Below, in pieces: positions 37,361 to 46,265 of a stretch of 64,000 nt of DNA. Source of the stretch: Archangium lipolyticum (lineage in GTDB: Bacteria; Myxococcota; Myxococcia; Myxococcales; Myxococcaceae); assembly GCF_024623785.1 (NCBI RefSeq), contig NZ_JANKBZ010000009.1:1-64000 (forward strand), in the 5' to 3' direction. The notes below the pieces were generated by a model. The model made no database searches, was not told the origin of the DNA, and saw nothing but the letters and a program-made list of their open reading frames with translations. The position numbers and the translations under genes are program-made. Position 1 is the stretch's first letter. Each line of letters starts with the position of its first letter.

Positions 37361-37394
37361 GGATAAATTATATGTATCCCGGGAAATGTCGCAA
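37361..37394 (-). promoter_or_regulatory. Promoter and overlapping near-palindromic operator of the Lrp/AsnC gene
   Basis: On the minus strand, TTGCGA (37389-37394) and a perfect TATAAT (37367-37372) are 16 bases apart, a good sigma70-type promoter in an otherwise GC-rich genome. A 19-base near-palindrome with arms GGATA and TATCC (37361-37379) covers the -10 box, as expected for an Lrp/AsnC autoregulatory site. A T8 run lies in the leader at 37331-37338 of the plus strand. Confidence 0.6.
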
Positions 37395-37520
37395 GAGGAG
37401 AGCAGCCGGGCAGGCAAGCCAGACTCACGCTCGGCCGGTGTGCGGACGGCGGGATGAATAAATGGGGGGCGACGGAGTCTCTGTGGGGATAGAGGCTCTG
37501 TAGTCAGCGGAGACGATGTG

Positions 37521-38405
37521 ATGACTCGTCGATGGTGGATGTGTCTGGTGGTCGCGCTGGCGGCCCCGATGGTTCAGGCGCAGACCGCACCGGTCGCCGC
37601 CCCGGAATTCGAGAACGCCGACGTCGCGGACGATGTGGAGGATGCGTCGCCCATTGCTCCATCCCCGCCTCCGGCGCTCCCGGCCGAGACGCCTTCGGCG
37701 CCTCCCTTCGCCAACGCGGTATGGGCGTCCGGTCATTGGTTCTGGGATGGCAGTGAGTGGCGCTTCAACCCGGGGACGTGGATCGCCCAGATGCCGGGCT
37801 ACCAGTTCGTCAATGGGTACTGGCGGCAGGAGGGGAGCATCTGGCGTTGGATTTCAGGTGGGTGGGCGCGGCCCGGCTCGCTGCAGGTGGAGTTCCCCAT
37901 CGCGGTGACGCGCGAGGAACTCTCCGCGACGCAGGCGCCCCCGCAGCTCCGGGCGGAGACGCCGCCGCCTCCACCCGCTCCGCACCTGACGTGGGCACCG
38001 GGTTATTGGTACTGGTCCGGCGCCAACTGGGTCTGGGTGGAGGGCTCCTGGGTCGAGCCCCCGCGTCCCGGTCTGGCGTATGTCTCGCCGAAGTGGATCC
38101 GCCGGGGACCCTCCTGGGTCTTCATGAGCGGGGGCTGGGCCCCTCCGGGCTCGCTGCACGTCTCCGTTCCCCTCTACCGTCACTCGGGGATCGCCGTGCG
38201 TTGGGGGCACCCCAACTACTTCCTCCACTCGTGGGACCGCTACCGCGTGGTGCGTCATGACTATTGGCACCGGCGAGGGCCCGGCCGCTGGCACGACGGC
38301 CGCAGGTACGACGGCCGCAGGTACGACGGCCGCAGGTACGACGGACCTCGTCACCATGACGCGGGCCCCGTCCGGCACCATCGAGGGGGCCGTCACGACT
38401 GGTGA
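37521..38405 (+). CDS. Exported YXWGXW-repeat-like protein
   Basis: 294 residues with a signal peptide (MCLVVALAAPMVQA). The mature part has repeated Trp/Tyr/Gly units of the form G-H/Y-W-x-W-x-G-x-x-W-x-x-x-G-x-W (ASGHWFWDGSEWRFNPGTW; APGYWYWSGANWVWVEGSW), the hallmark of YXWGXW proteins. Proline-rich linkers separate them. The end is a histidine/arginine-rich tail containing a 15-base tandem repeat coding RRYDG three times. It is probably a cell-surface structural protein. GTG 37518 is an alternative start three bases upstream. It is divergent from the Lrp gene. Confidence 0.7.
   Translation: MTRRWWMCLVVALAAPMVQAQTAPVAAPEFENADVADDVEDASPIAPSPPPALPAETPSAPPFANAVWASGHWFWDGSEWRFNPGTWIAQMPGYQFVNGYWRQEGSIWRWISGGWARPGSLQVEFPIAVTREELSATQAPPQLRAETPPPPPAPHLTWAPGYWYWSGANWVWVEGSWVEPPRPGLAYVSPKWIRRGPSWVFMSGGWAPPGSLHVSVPLYRHSGIAVRWGHPNYFLHSWDRYRVVRHDYWHRRGPGRWHDGRRYDGRRYDGRRYDGPRHHDAGPVRHHRGGRHDW
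38295..38339 (+). repeat. Three perfect 15-bp tandem repeats within coding sequence
   Basis: The unit GACGGCCGCAGGTAC occurs three times in exact tandem, encoding an RRYDG-type repeat, followed by a broken fourth unit. Being a multiple of three, unit gain or loss would keep the frame, so the protein tail length may vary between strains. Confidence 0.85.
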
Positions 38406-38467
38406 GCTGCCGCTGAGCCGGTTCGCTCTTTCTCGTGGACGCTCGTTGGGGGCATCATCTCCGTTCG

Positions 38468-39994
38468 ATGAGGAACTCGCGCGGAGGGATGGTCTGGCTG
38501 CCAGTCCTGCTCCTGCTGGCCATGGCCTGCGCCACGTATGACGGGCGACGTGTTCGGCACGAATTCACGGAGGACTCAGCACCGGCCGCCTCTTGCGAGT
38601 CCGCCAACACACCGCGAGTCTTTCTGGATGACGGCCAGGGTCGTCTCCTCGCCCTGCCTCCGCTGCCCCGCCATGCGACCGTGGAGGTATCTCAAGCCCG
38701 GTTCGAGCTGGCCATGGCCAGACTGGCTGCTGGATTGTCCACGCCCTTGCGTCCCCTGCTGCCCGGGTTGACGCTCTCCTGGGCACCTCCTCTCTCCAGC
38801 GGCGAGCAGGCAGCTCTCGTCAGTGACTACCGGCACTGGTGCACCGGCCGTCCCGGGGACTGCCTTCTTCCTCCCGAGGACGGGCTTCACCTGGAGCCTG
38901 ACGAGAAGGTGGACATGGCCCTCTCCTTCGCCGTGGACGGAGTGTGGGCCGGAGCCCATGCCGCCGTGCAGGACTTCCTGGACCCCGCTCAGCTCTACAC
39001 CGCCGTCGTCACCTCCCTGACGATGTACCTCACGCTCCTGGTACTGCCCGAGCCCATCTCGAAAGTCATCGTCATCGGCCTCACCGCTTGGATGGTGGCG
39101 TACCTGGGAATGGACACTGTCGGGAGCCTGCTCGACGGTTGGCGGCAGCTGCGAGCCGAGGCGCTGCGGGCACGCTCCTTCGCCCAGCTTCGTGTGATTG
39201 GCGAGCGCTTTGGCGGGCTGATCGGTGCGCGGACGGCGCGCGTGCTCGTGATGCTGACCACCATGGCGCTTGGTTCCACCAGCCATGCCGCCATGCGGGG
39301 GCCACCAGGGCCGGGCTTGCCTGCCCTCGCCGAGCTGCGGGCCGGAGCCAACCTCCTGGTCCTTCTCCAGGCGCGGACGGTGGCGCTCTCCGAGGCCGGC
39401 ATCATCGCGTCCTTCGCCCCCAATGCCCTGGCCATGGTGTCCAAGGATGGCGGCGGTGGCACTCGCTTCGGCGACGAGGCTCCCCGGGCTACTCCCGTCT
39501 CGGACAAGTACCGGATCCAATCCGTCGAATCCTGGCGCAGGCCCCGGTTCACCGAGGATGGAAGGATTCGGCCCTACGAGGGGTCGAGGGTTCCTCCCGA
39601 GCCCATTGCCAACCTGGGCCGTAATCGCGCCGGGCAGTCCGTGGCCGACGGGCAGCGGACCCTCCGCTTCGACAAGGATGGCTTCCCCGAGTTCAAGACG
39701 AAATTCGAGACCCTTCTGGACGACAGCCACATCGGCAGTCGCTCGCGGCCCGGGCACTACAGGGCCGCGAACCAGAAGCTTCTCCAGGCAATCGAGAAGG
39801 ATCCCGCGCTGGCTCGGGAGCTGGGCCTCTCCCGAAGCAGCATCGAGAGCCTGCGGAACTCTCCCAGGGCACCCGATGGCTACGCATGGCATCACCATCA
39901 GGACGTCGGCAGGATGCAGCTCGTGCCTGATGCGGACCACCAGCTCGCCAATCCTCATACGGGGGGCATGGCCATCTGGGGTGGAGGCCGGTGA
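38468..39994 (+). CDS. SitA-like polymorphic toxin lipoprotein with WHH nuclease domain
   Basis: 508 residues. Lipobox LLLLAMAC (Cys about 21). The middle (about 140-290) is the constant region shared with the toxins at 46643-47956 and 49360-50637: W-C-x-x-x-G-R-P-G-D-C-L, then SKVIVIGLTAWMVAYLGMDTV, then a helix ending ERFGGLIGARTARVLVML. The C-terminal about 100 residues end in DGYAWHHHQDVGRMQLV and then HTGG plus WGGG, the catalytic pattern of WHH-type HNH nucleases. By analogy to Myxococcus SitA, I infer a lipoprotein toxin passed between siblings by TraA/B outer-membrane exchange. Its immunity gene follows at once. Confidence 0.75.
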   Translation: MRNSRGGMVWLPVLLLLAMACATYDGRRVRHEFTEDSAPAASCESANTPRVFLDDGQGRLLALPPLPRHATVEVSQARFELAMARLAAGLSTPLRPLLPGLTLSWAPPLSSGEQAALVSDYRHWCTGRPGDCLLPPEDGLHLEPDEKVDMALSFAVDGVWAGAHAAVQDFLDPAQLYTAVVTSLTMYLTLLVLPEPISKVIVIGLTAWMVAYLGMDTVGSLLDGWRQLRAEALRARSFAQLRVIGERFGGLIGARTARVLVMLTTMALGSTSHAAMRGPPGPGLPALAELRAGANLLVLLQARTVALSEAGIIASFAPNALAMVSKDGGGGTRFGDEAPRATPVSDKYRIQSVESWRRPRFTEDGRIRPYEGSRVPPEPIANLGRNRAGQSVADGQRTLRFDKDGFPEFKTKFETLLDDSHIGSRSRPGHYRAANQKLLQAIEKDPALARELGLSRSSIESLRNSPRAPDGYAWHHHQDVGRMQLVPDADHQLANPHTGGMAIWGGGR

Positions 39995-39996
39995 CC

Positions 39997-40434
39997 ATGG
40001 CGATTCGCTGGAAACCGTACCTTCTAGACGAGGCTCATCCCATCGAGGTCAGCAGGCTCGAGCCAGTCGAGCAGGCCTGGGGGGTCAGGCTTCCTGAGAC
40101 ATACAAGCAGCTCGTCTGCCGTTACCAGGGCATGGCCCCCGAGCCTTGTGTCTTCAACGTCGGTGGCGCCGAGGATGTCTTCAACGACCTCCTGACCATC
40201 ACCCCCATCGCTGGGAGGGAGTCGTATTCGGTTGGACGGGTCCACGAAGTCCTCGCGCAACATCTCCATCCAGGCATCTTCCCATTTGGGAGAACCCCCA
40301 GCGGTGAGTACTTGTGCTTCGATTTCAGGAACACTCCTGACACGCCAGGCGTCGTCCTCGTGACTGGCGAGCTGTCCATCCTCCCCATCGCGAACAGCTT
40401 TCAGGAGTTCCTGGAGGGGCTTCATGATGGATGA
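39997..40434 (+). CDS. SMI1/KNR4 (SUKH) immunity protein
   Basis: 145 residues from ATG 39997, ten bases after GGAGG; a GTG at 39991 overlaps the toxin stop. SUKH landmarks: an N-terminal VEQAWGVRLPETYKQLV, then FNVGGAEDVFNDLL, and later GIFPFGRTPSGEYLCFDFRN. SUKH proteins are the usual immunity partners of HNH/WHH nucleases, and the two-base gap to the WHH toxin gene fits exactly. Cytoplasmic. Confidence 0.8.
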   Translation: MAIRWKPYLLDEAHPIEVSRLEPVEQAWGVRLPETYKQLVCRYQGMAPEPCVFNVGGAEDVFNDLLTITPIAGRESYSVGRVHEVLAQHLHPGIFPFGRTPSGEYLCFDFRNTPDTPGVVLVTGELSILPIANSFQEFLEGLHDG

Positions 40435-40512
40435 GGGCTTCAGTGCGTGAGGCGTGGGGGGGGAGACCGTTCAGCACCCTTCCTGGCGTAGAGTCCCGGC
40501 CGGGGAGGACAG

Positions 40513-43500
40513 ATGAACATCCGTTTGAAACGCCGGGTCGCGCTCGGCTTCGCCGCGGGACTCTTCGCGGGTGTCGTGGGGTGGGCTACCTCGGACGTGT
40601 GCGTCTCCACCTGGCTGTTCCAGGGTGTGAAGGTGCCCCGCTGCCCGGATGGGCGCCTCCGGCAGGTACCGAGCCTGTTCGTCGAGGGCCTCGCCCGCGA
40701 GACCACGGGCAGCGTCGCTGTCTCGGCCGAGGCGCATGGCGTCACCAGTCGCGACGGAGAGCGGTTGGCGGCCCCGGTGCGGCGCCTGGATGCCTCGCTC
40801 TTCCTCGTGGATGCCCAGGGCAAGGAGTCCCCGCTCGAGCCCGAGCTCGATTGGAAGCAGGACTCCAGCTTCACGCTGCGCTCCCGGGTGAAGCTGCCCG
40901 CGCTGCCGGATGGGGACTACCGGCTGCGTGCCCGTGTCACCTCGCCGCTCGGCACCGACACCGTGGAGGCCCCGCTGGCCCTCTACGCCCCCGCCCGCGT
41001 CCACGTCCTCTCCGACCGGCCTCTCTACGAGCCCGGTCACCAGGTGCGCTTCCGCGCCGTGGTGCTGCGCGCCAAGGACCTCGCGCCCATCGACGGGCGC
41101 CCGGGCACGTGGTTCGTCATCGACCCCTCCGGCGAGGTGGTGCTGGAGCAGCGCGCGCCCGCGGGCCCCTGGGGCGTGGTGGCCGGAGACTTTCCTCTCG
41201 ACAGCGGCGCTCCCACGGGCAGGTGGACGGTGCGCTGGACGAGCGGGGATGCCTCCGCCGAGACCTCCTTCCAGGTGAAGCCCTTCACCCTGCCGCGCTT
41301 CCGCGTGGAGGCCCAGAGCACCCGGCCCTTCTGGCGCGCGGGTGAGTCGCCCGTCGTCGAGGGCCAGGTCGTCTACAGCTCGGGCGCGCCGGTGGCGGAC
41401 GCGGCCGTGGACGTGAACTGGAACGCCTCGGGCGGTTGGCCCCCGCCCAACGAGTGGCTCGACGAGAAGGCGAAGGACGGACTGCCCCGGAAGGCTCGCA
41501 CGGATGCCTCGGGACACTTCCGCCTCACCCTGCCGCGCGTGCCCTATGACCTGCGCGGCCAGGCCACCCTCTCCGCGTGGCTGTCCGCCACGGACCCCGC
41601 GGGAGACCAGGTACAGAGTGGGGCCTCGGTGCTGCTCGCCGAGGACGCGCTCTCCGTGTCGGCCGTGACGGAGCTGGAGGACGGCCTGGTGGAGGGCTAC
41701 AGCAACCGCGTCTACCTGCGCGCCACCAGCGCCGATGGCCGGCTGCTTCCCGGCGCGGAGCTCACCGTCAAGCGCGCGTGGGACCCGCGGGACGAGGGCG
41801 TGCGCGCGGTGACGGACGAGGATGGCGTGGCCGCCTTCCAGCTCGACCCGGGCCCGCCCGTCAATGTCGTCATCCCCGCCATGCCGGTGCGCCGTGTGCC
41901 TCCTCCTCCTCCGGTGGCGCTGGGCTCGGTGAGGGACCTCCTCTCGGAGGACGGTGAGCCCGGACTCGAGGATCAGCTCGCCCTGGAGCGGTGGTTGGGC
42001 TCCCTGCGCCCCTGCGCGCGCTTCGTGGCCGAGGACGGCTCCGCCTCTGTGACGCTGGGCGTGCGCGTGGCCTCGGGCGGTACGGTGGTGGACGTGACGG
42101 CGGAGGAGTCGCCGCTGGGGGACTGCCTCGCCTCGGCGGTGCGCGCGCGCACGCTGCCGCCCGGCCGTGAGCGGATGCTGTCGCTCGCCCTGGAGGTGAG
42201 CGACCCGGGCCTGCCCGTGCTCTCCTTCGAGGCGGACGACGTCTCCGGTGGGGACTCCTCCGAGGGAGTGCAGGCGGCGCTGGGCTCCGCCCTGTTGGAT
42301 GCGCGAGCGTGCCTGCCCGAGAACCTGTCGCTGTCCGCCCCGCTGCCGGCCACGCTCACCTGGCGCACGCGTGCGGGACGGCGCGAGGTGGAGGTGGGCT
42401 GGCTCTCCCTACCGCAGGCGCGAGGCATGTTGTCCGCCGAGCACCTGCCCTGCATCCAGTCGCGCTTCACGCGGCTGATGCTGATGTACGAGGCGGGGGC
42501 GCCGGAGAACGCCATGGGCGTGGTGCGTCTCACCGCCGAGCCCCAGGGCCATGGCGAGTCGGATGGTGTGTCCCAGGAGACGACGCTGCTCGGCTACGAG
42601 CTGCGGGTGAGCGCGACGGCGGGGAAGGAGGACCTGGGCGCGACGAAGCTGGTGCTGCACCCGGCCCGGTTGCCGCCCACGCGCCTGCGGGCCACACCGG
42701 TGTTGGCGCGCGCGGGCGAGGAGGTGCGCATCGAGCTGCTGCGCGGCCCGGACTTCAATGGCGAGCTGCCGAAGACGCTCTACCTGCAAGCAGGGGAGGA
42801 GCGGCTGGAGGCCGAGGTGGAGAAGCCGGGCCCGGTGGCGCGCTTCCGCCTGCCGGTGGGTTTCGAGGGTTGGGCCGAGGCCTCCTGGGCGGGCGCGGTG
42901 GCGCGGGTGTACGTGGCGCCGCGCGCGCAACTCTCGCTGGAGGTGGCGCCGGACAAGGCGGCCTACGCACCCGGCGAGCTGGCCCACCTCCAGGTGCACA
43001 CGCGGGTGGATGGACAGGCGGGCCCGGCGGCGGTGGGTCTCTTCGGCGTGGACGAGAGCCTGTCTCAGCTCGCGTCCCTGCCAGGGACGGGCGCGCTCGA
43101 TGGGATGCGCCCGGCTCCCACGCTGGCGTCGCCGGCCTTCGGTGTGCTGGATGGGACGGCACTCGCCATGGGGCGCATCCGCGGTGCCAACGCGGCCGCC
43201 GCCACCCTGCTGCGGGTGTCGGGCCTGCCCCAGCGCAACGGCGGAGAGAAGCCGGTATCGGTGGCGGTGCGGGGGAACTTCATGCCGGACGTGGAGCTGA
43301 CGGAGCCCTTCTACCGGGTGCTCGCGGAGCTGACGGTGCAGGTGCGCGCCTGGGAGGCGTCGGCACCCCCGGGCGAGACCCTCTCCGCCGCTGGCATGAC
43401 GAAGCTGTGGGAGCGGGCGCTCGAGGCCTGTGAGAAGCGCGGCGAGGCGGTGACGGACGCCTACGGCCGCACGTTGAAACTGTCACGGCTGCCACCGGAG

Positions 43501-43602
43501 CTGCTCGCCCTCACCGACCCGCGGGCGGTGGTGGTGAGCGGGACACGGTTGCCCGAGGACGTCGAGAACTGGGGCGCGTGGGTCGCCCGGGAGTCGCCAT
43601 GA
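40513..43602 (+). CDS. Alpha-2-macroglobulin-like protein, N-terminal half of a split pair
   Basis: 1029 residues with an N-terminal membrane or signal segment (ALGFAAGLFAGVVGWA). MG1/MG2-type beta domains include VHVLSDRPLYEPGHQVRFRAV (MG2 signature). Two segments with paired cysteines (about 490-575 and 610-690), inserted among the MG domains, look like the AgmX/PglI domain and are not part of textbook alpha-2-macroglobulin. Further MG domains follow (YAPGELAHLQVHT). The protein ends before the A2M and thioester regions, which are in the next gene. Its stop overlaps the next start (ATGA). Bacterial relatives (YfaS) protect the periplasm from foreign proteases. Confidence 0.7.
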   Translation: MNIRLKRRVALGFAAGLFAGVVGWATSDVCVSTWLFQGVKVPRCPDGRLRQVPSLFVEGLARETTGSVAVSAEAHGVTSRDGERLAAPVRRLDASLFLVDAQGKESPLEPELDWKQDSSFTLRSRVKLPALPDGDYRLRARVTSPLGTDTVEAPLALYAPARVHVLSDRPLYEPGHQVRFRAVVLRAKDLAPIDGRPGTWFVIDPSGEVVLEQRAPAGPWGVVAGDFPLDSGAPTGRWTVRWTSGDASAETSFQVKPFTLPRFRVEAQSTRPFWRAGESPVVEGQVVYSSGAPVADAAVDVNWNASGGWPPPNEWLDEKAKDGLPRKARTDASGHFRLTLPRVPYDLRGQATLSAWLSATDPAGDQVQSGASVLLAEDALSVSAVTELEDGLVEGYSNRVYLRATSADGRLLPGAELTVKRAWDPRDEGVRAVTDEDGVAAFQLDPGPPVNVVIPAMPVRRVPPPPPVALGSVRDLLSEDGEPGLEDQLALERWLGSLRPCARFVAEDGSASVTLGVRVASGGTVVDVTAEESPLGDCLASAVRARTLPPGRERMLSLALEVSDPGLPVLSFEADDVSGGDSSEGVQAALGSALLDARACLPENLSLSAPLPATLTWRTRAGRREVEVGWLSLPQARGMLSAEHLPCIQSRFTRLMLMYEAGAPENAMGVVRLTAEPQGHGESDGVSQETTLLGYELRVSATAGKEDLGATKLVLHPARLPPTRLRATPVLARAGEEVRIELLRGPDFNGELPKTLYLQAGEERLEAEVEKPGPVARFRLPVGFEGWAEASWAGAVARVYVAPRAQLSLEVAPDKAAYAPGELAHLQVHTRVDGQAGPAAVGLFGVDESLSQLASLPGTGALDGMRPAPTLASPAFGVLDGTALAMGRIRGANAAAATLLRVSGLPQRNGGEKPVSVAVRGNFMPDVELTEPFYRVLAELTVQVRAWEASAPPGETLSAAGMTKLWERALEACEKRGEAVTDAYGRTLKLSRLPPELLALTDPRAVVVSGTRLPEDVENWGAWVARESP

Positions 43603-45980
43603 AGCGCTACTACATCATCGTGGGTGGGCTGTGTCTCATGGCGGGGTTCGGGCTGAACACGTGCCTGGACAATGTGCGCCGCATGTTCGGGTCTTCCGCC
43701 GAAGCGCTGGCAGCCTCGGAGGGGGCGTTCGTTCTGCATGAAACGCTCAGTCTCTCCGGTGTGGCGGACGCGGACGAGGGGGCGCCGGCGATGGCGATGC
43801 CTGAGATGAGTGAGGAGCTCACCCCCAGGTCGGCCGCCAAGCAGATGCGGCGGGAGAGCATCCCTGGCATCGGCAGCATCGGCAGGGGCGGAGGAGGGAT
43901 GGCACCGAAGCCAGCGATGACGGCCGGGGCACCCCCGCCACCGCCGCCCGCTCCTGGCGCCGCGGAAACGCCGGCCACGCCGGGGCGAGCCTGGTTCCCC
44001 GAGACGTTCCTCTTCGAGCCGCTGGTGGTGACGGACGCGTCGGGCTCGGCCTCGGTGCCGGTGAAGGTGCCGGACCGGCTGACGAACTGGCGGGTACTGG
44101 CGCTGGCGCACTCGCGCTCGGGAGCGCAGGCCGGCGCGGTGAGCACCTTCGCGGGCACGCTGCCCACCTACGTGGACCCGGTGCTGCCGCCCTTCCTGCG
44201 CGCTGGGGACGTGGTGCGCGTGCCAGTGCAGGTGGTGAACACCACGCAGACGCCGGTGACGCGCTCGCTGAAGGTGGAGGCCCAGGGCGCGGCGGTGGAG
44301 GGCGGCTCGCGCACGGTGACGGTCCCCGCGGCGGGCAGCGTGGTGGAGTACGTGACGATGCGCGCGGCGCAGCCGGGGCCGGTGACGGTGCGGGCCTCGC
44401 TGGGGGGGACGGACTCGGTGACGCGCACCTTCGACGTGTGGCCCACGGGCCGGCCGGTGACGGAGACGCGCGGAGGTACCCTGGCCGCGCCCCGCTCACT
44501 GGAGCTGGTGGGCCCCGCCGACGCGGTGGCGGGCAGCGAGCGGGTACGGCTGCTCGTCTACCCGGGCGCCCTGGGCGTGCTTCGCTCGGAGCTGTCCGCG
44601 GCCCTGGGGCGCGGAGGCGTGGCCGAGGATGCCTATGCACTGCTGCTCGCCGGCCGCGCGCCGGAGCTGCTGAAGTCGCTGGGCGAGACGGCGGACGCGG
44701 AGGCACTGAAGCGCATGTCGGCCCTCGCCGGGCAGCGCGTGCTGCGGGCGGGCCGCGCGCCGGACGTGGCCACCGCGACGCTGCTGGCCGAGGCGGCGCT
44801 GGCGCACCCTGAAAACCCCGTGCTGACCCGCCTGGGCGAGCGCCTGTCCACGCAGGTGGCCTCGGCCCAGCGGCCCGATGGGACGTGTCTGGGCGCGGAT
44901 GGCTGGACGTTGCAGCGGCTGCTGGTGGCCACCGCGGACTGTGCCCGGACGGTGCGGGCCGGGGAGGGCTCGGACGAGGGACGCCGCCGGGCCTCGGCCT
45001 TCGGTGCACGCGTGGCGGGGGCCTTCGAGCGCTACGTGGCGCGGGTGCAGGACGGCTACACGGCGGCCGCCATCCTCGCCAGCGGCGGAGTGAGCGGCTC
45101 GGTGCGGGACGCGCTGCGCAAGCAGGTCCGCGAGTCCATCCAGAAGCGTCCGGATGGCTCCGCCTTCCTGCCCGTGGGCCCCGGGGTGGTGCGCGCGGAC
45201 GGACTCGTTCCCTCGGTAGCCGAGGCCACGGCGCTCGCGGTGCTGGCGCTCGTGGACGACAAGGAGGCGCCCTTGGCGGACCTGGGCACCTCGCTGCTCG
45301 CGGACTACCGGCCCGAGCTCGGCTGGGGTGACGGACGCGCCAACCTCGTGGGCCTCCAGGCGGCGCTGGCGCTCTTCAAGGAGCCGCTGCCGTCCCAGGT
45401 GCGCGTGGTGTTGGAGCGGGACGGCAAGGTGGTGACGGAGGGGACGCTCGACGCGAAGGCGCTGCGCGAGGTGCTCGCGCTGGAGGGCGAGGTGCCCGGC
45501 TCGGCGGGAGCCCATACATGGGCGGTACGCGCGGAGCCGGCGGTGCCGGGACTGGGCTTCTCCCTCACGCTGGGGGCCTACGTGCCGTGGCGCGCGAGCG
45601 AGAAGAGCAGCGGCCTGGAGCTCGCCGTGAAGGGCCCGGCCGAGGTGAAGGTGGGCCTACCGGCGGAGCTGACGGTGCAGGCGGCGTCGCCCGCGGGGAT
45701 GGCGCTCACGCTGCGCCAGGGTCTGCCCGCGGGCGTGCAGGTGGACCGGGCGAGCCTCGATGCGTTGGTGAGCGAGGGCAAGGTGACGTCCTACGAGGTG
45801 GAGGATGGGGCAGTGAGCCTCACCCTGCCACCACGAGGTCCCGCCGAGCCCTTCAGCGCCCGATTCCGGGTGATTCCCACGCTCGCGGGCTCGCTGCAGG
45901 GGGGCGCGTCGAGTCTCTCACCCGTGGATCGGCCGGAGCTCGTGTTCCACGTCCCTCCGGCCACCTGGGCCGTCCGCTGA
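43599..45980 (+). CDS. Alpha-2-macroglobulin-like protein, C-terminal half without thioester
   Basis: 793 residues, starting at an ATGA overlap with the upstream half. N-terminal hydrophobic anchor (YYIIVGGLCLMAGFGLNTC). A Pro/Gly-rich bait-like region (about 90-125) precedes the A2M signature WFPETFLFEP and the VPVKVPDRLTNWRVLALA segment. The helical thioester-domain region is recognisable, but no C-x-E-Q thioester motif is present, so covalent trapping of proteases is unlikely. A receptor-binding-like beta domain ends the chain. The two halves probably form one periplasmic complex. Confidence 0.7.
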   Translation: MKRYYIIVGGLCLMAGFGLNTCLDNVRRMFGSSAEALAASEGAFVLHETLSLSGVADADEGAPAMAMPEMSEELTPRSAAKQMRRESIPGIGSIGRGGGGMAPKPAMTAGAPPPPPPAPGAAETPATPGRAWFPETFLFEPLVVTDASGSASVPVKVPDRLTNWRVLALAHSRSGAQAGAVSTFAGTLPTYVDPVLPPFLRAGDVVRVPVQVVNTTQTPVTRSLKVEAQGAAVEGGSRTVTVPAAGSVVEYVTMRAAQPGPVTVRASLGGTDSVTRTFDVWPTGRPVTETRGGTLAAPRSLELVGPADAVAGSERVRLLVYPGALGVLRSELSAALGRGGVAEDAYALLLAGRAPELLKSLGETADAEALKRMSALAGQRVLRAGRAPDVATATLLAEAALAHPENPVLTRLGERLSTQVASAQRPDGTCLGADGWTLQRLLVATADCARTVRAGEGSDEGRRRASAFGARVAGAFERYVARVQDGYTAAAILASGGVSGSVRDALRKQVRESIQKRPDGSAFLPVGPGVVRADGLVPSVAEATALAVLALVDDKEAPLADLGTSLLADYRPELGWGDGRANLVGLQAALALFKEPLPSQVRVVLERDGKVVTEGTLDAKALREVLALEGEVPGSAGAHTWAVRAEPAVPGLGFSLTLGAYVPWRASEKSSGLELAVKGPAEVKVGLPAELTVQAASPAGMALTLRQGLPAGVQVDRASLDALVSEGKVTSYEVEDGAVSLTLPPRGPAEPFSARFRVIPTLAGSLQGGASSLSPVDRPELVFHVPPATWAVR

Positions 45981-46006
45981 GCGCTCTTCTGAGTCCAATG
46001 ACTCAA

Positions 46007-46110
46007 CAGCCGACAGAGGAATCGAACCTCCCAGGGGCATGTCTCCATGATCCCCACCGGTTTTGAAGCTCCGCCGCCCGGCTCGGCGGGGTCCTCATGT
46101 GGGTCGGCTC
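46007..46110 (-). tRNA. Possible degenerate tRNA-Sec (anticodon UCA)
   Basis: On the minus strand, 7-base arms AGCCGAC and GTCGGCT are fully complementary 102 bases apart. The 3' side has a good T arm (GGAGG-TTCGATT-CCTCT), and before it a variable-arm-like hairpin (GGGG-AT-CATG-GAGA-CATG-CCCC). The stretch CTTCAAA would be an anticodon loop with UCA. Against it: the anticodon stem pairs badly, position 1 is not a clean G-C pair, there are about eleven extra bases on the 5' side, and no CCA. A relic or an attachment-site copy of a tRNA-Sec gene is more likely than a working tRNA. Confidence 0.3.
46051..46090 (-). repeat. 40-bp tRNA-like core, copy 1
   Basis: Matches 48021-48060 at 38 of 40 positions, same orientation, 1970 bases apart. 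The core contains the CTTCAAA loop and the arms of an 8-bp stem (CCCCGCCG with CGGTGGGG). It marks the downstream end of each toxin operon. Confidence 0.7.
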
Positions 46111-46265
46111 CCTGATGATGCGCAGGAGCGACGAGACCGAGTACAGGTGTTTCTCCGAGATGTTCCAGTAGAAGCCATCGGTGACTTCGATCTCCGTACG
46201 GCCAGTTCGCTCCAGGTGAGTGAACAGGTCATCTGCCACCCGTCGCAGGCCGGAAAGCTGGAGCC

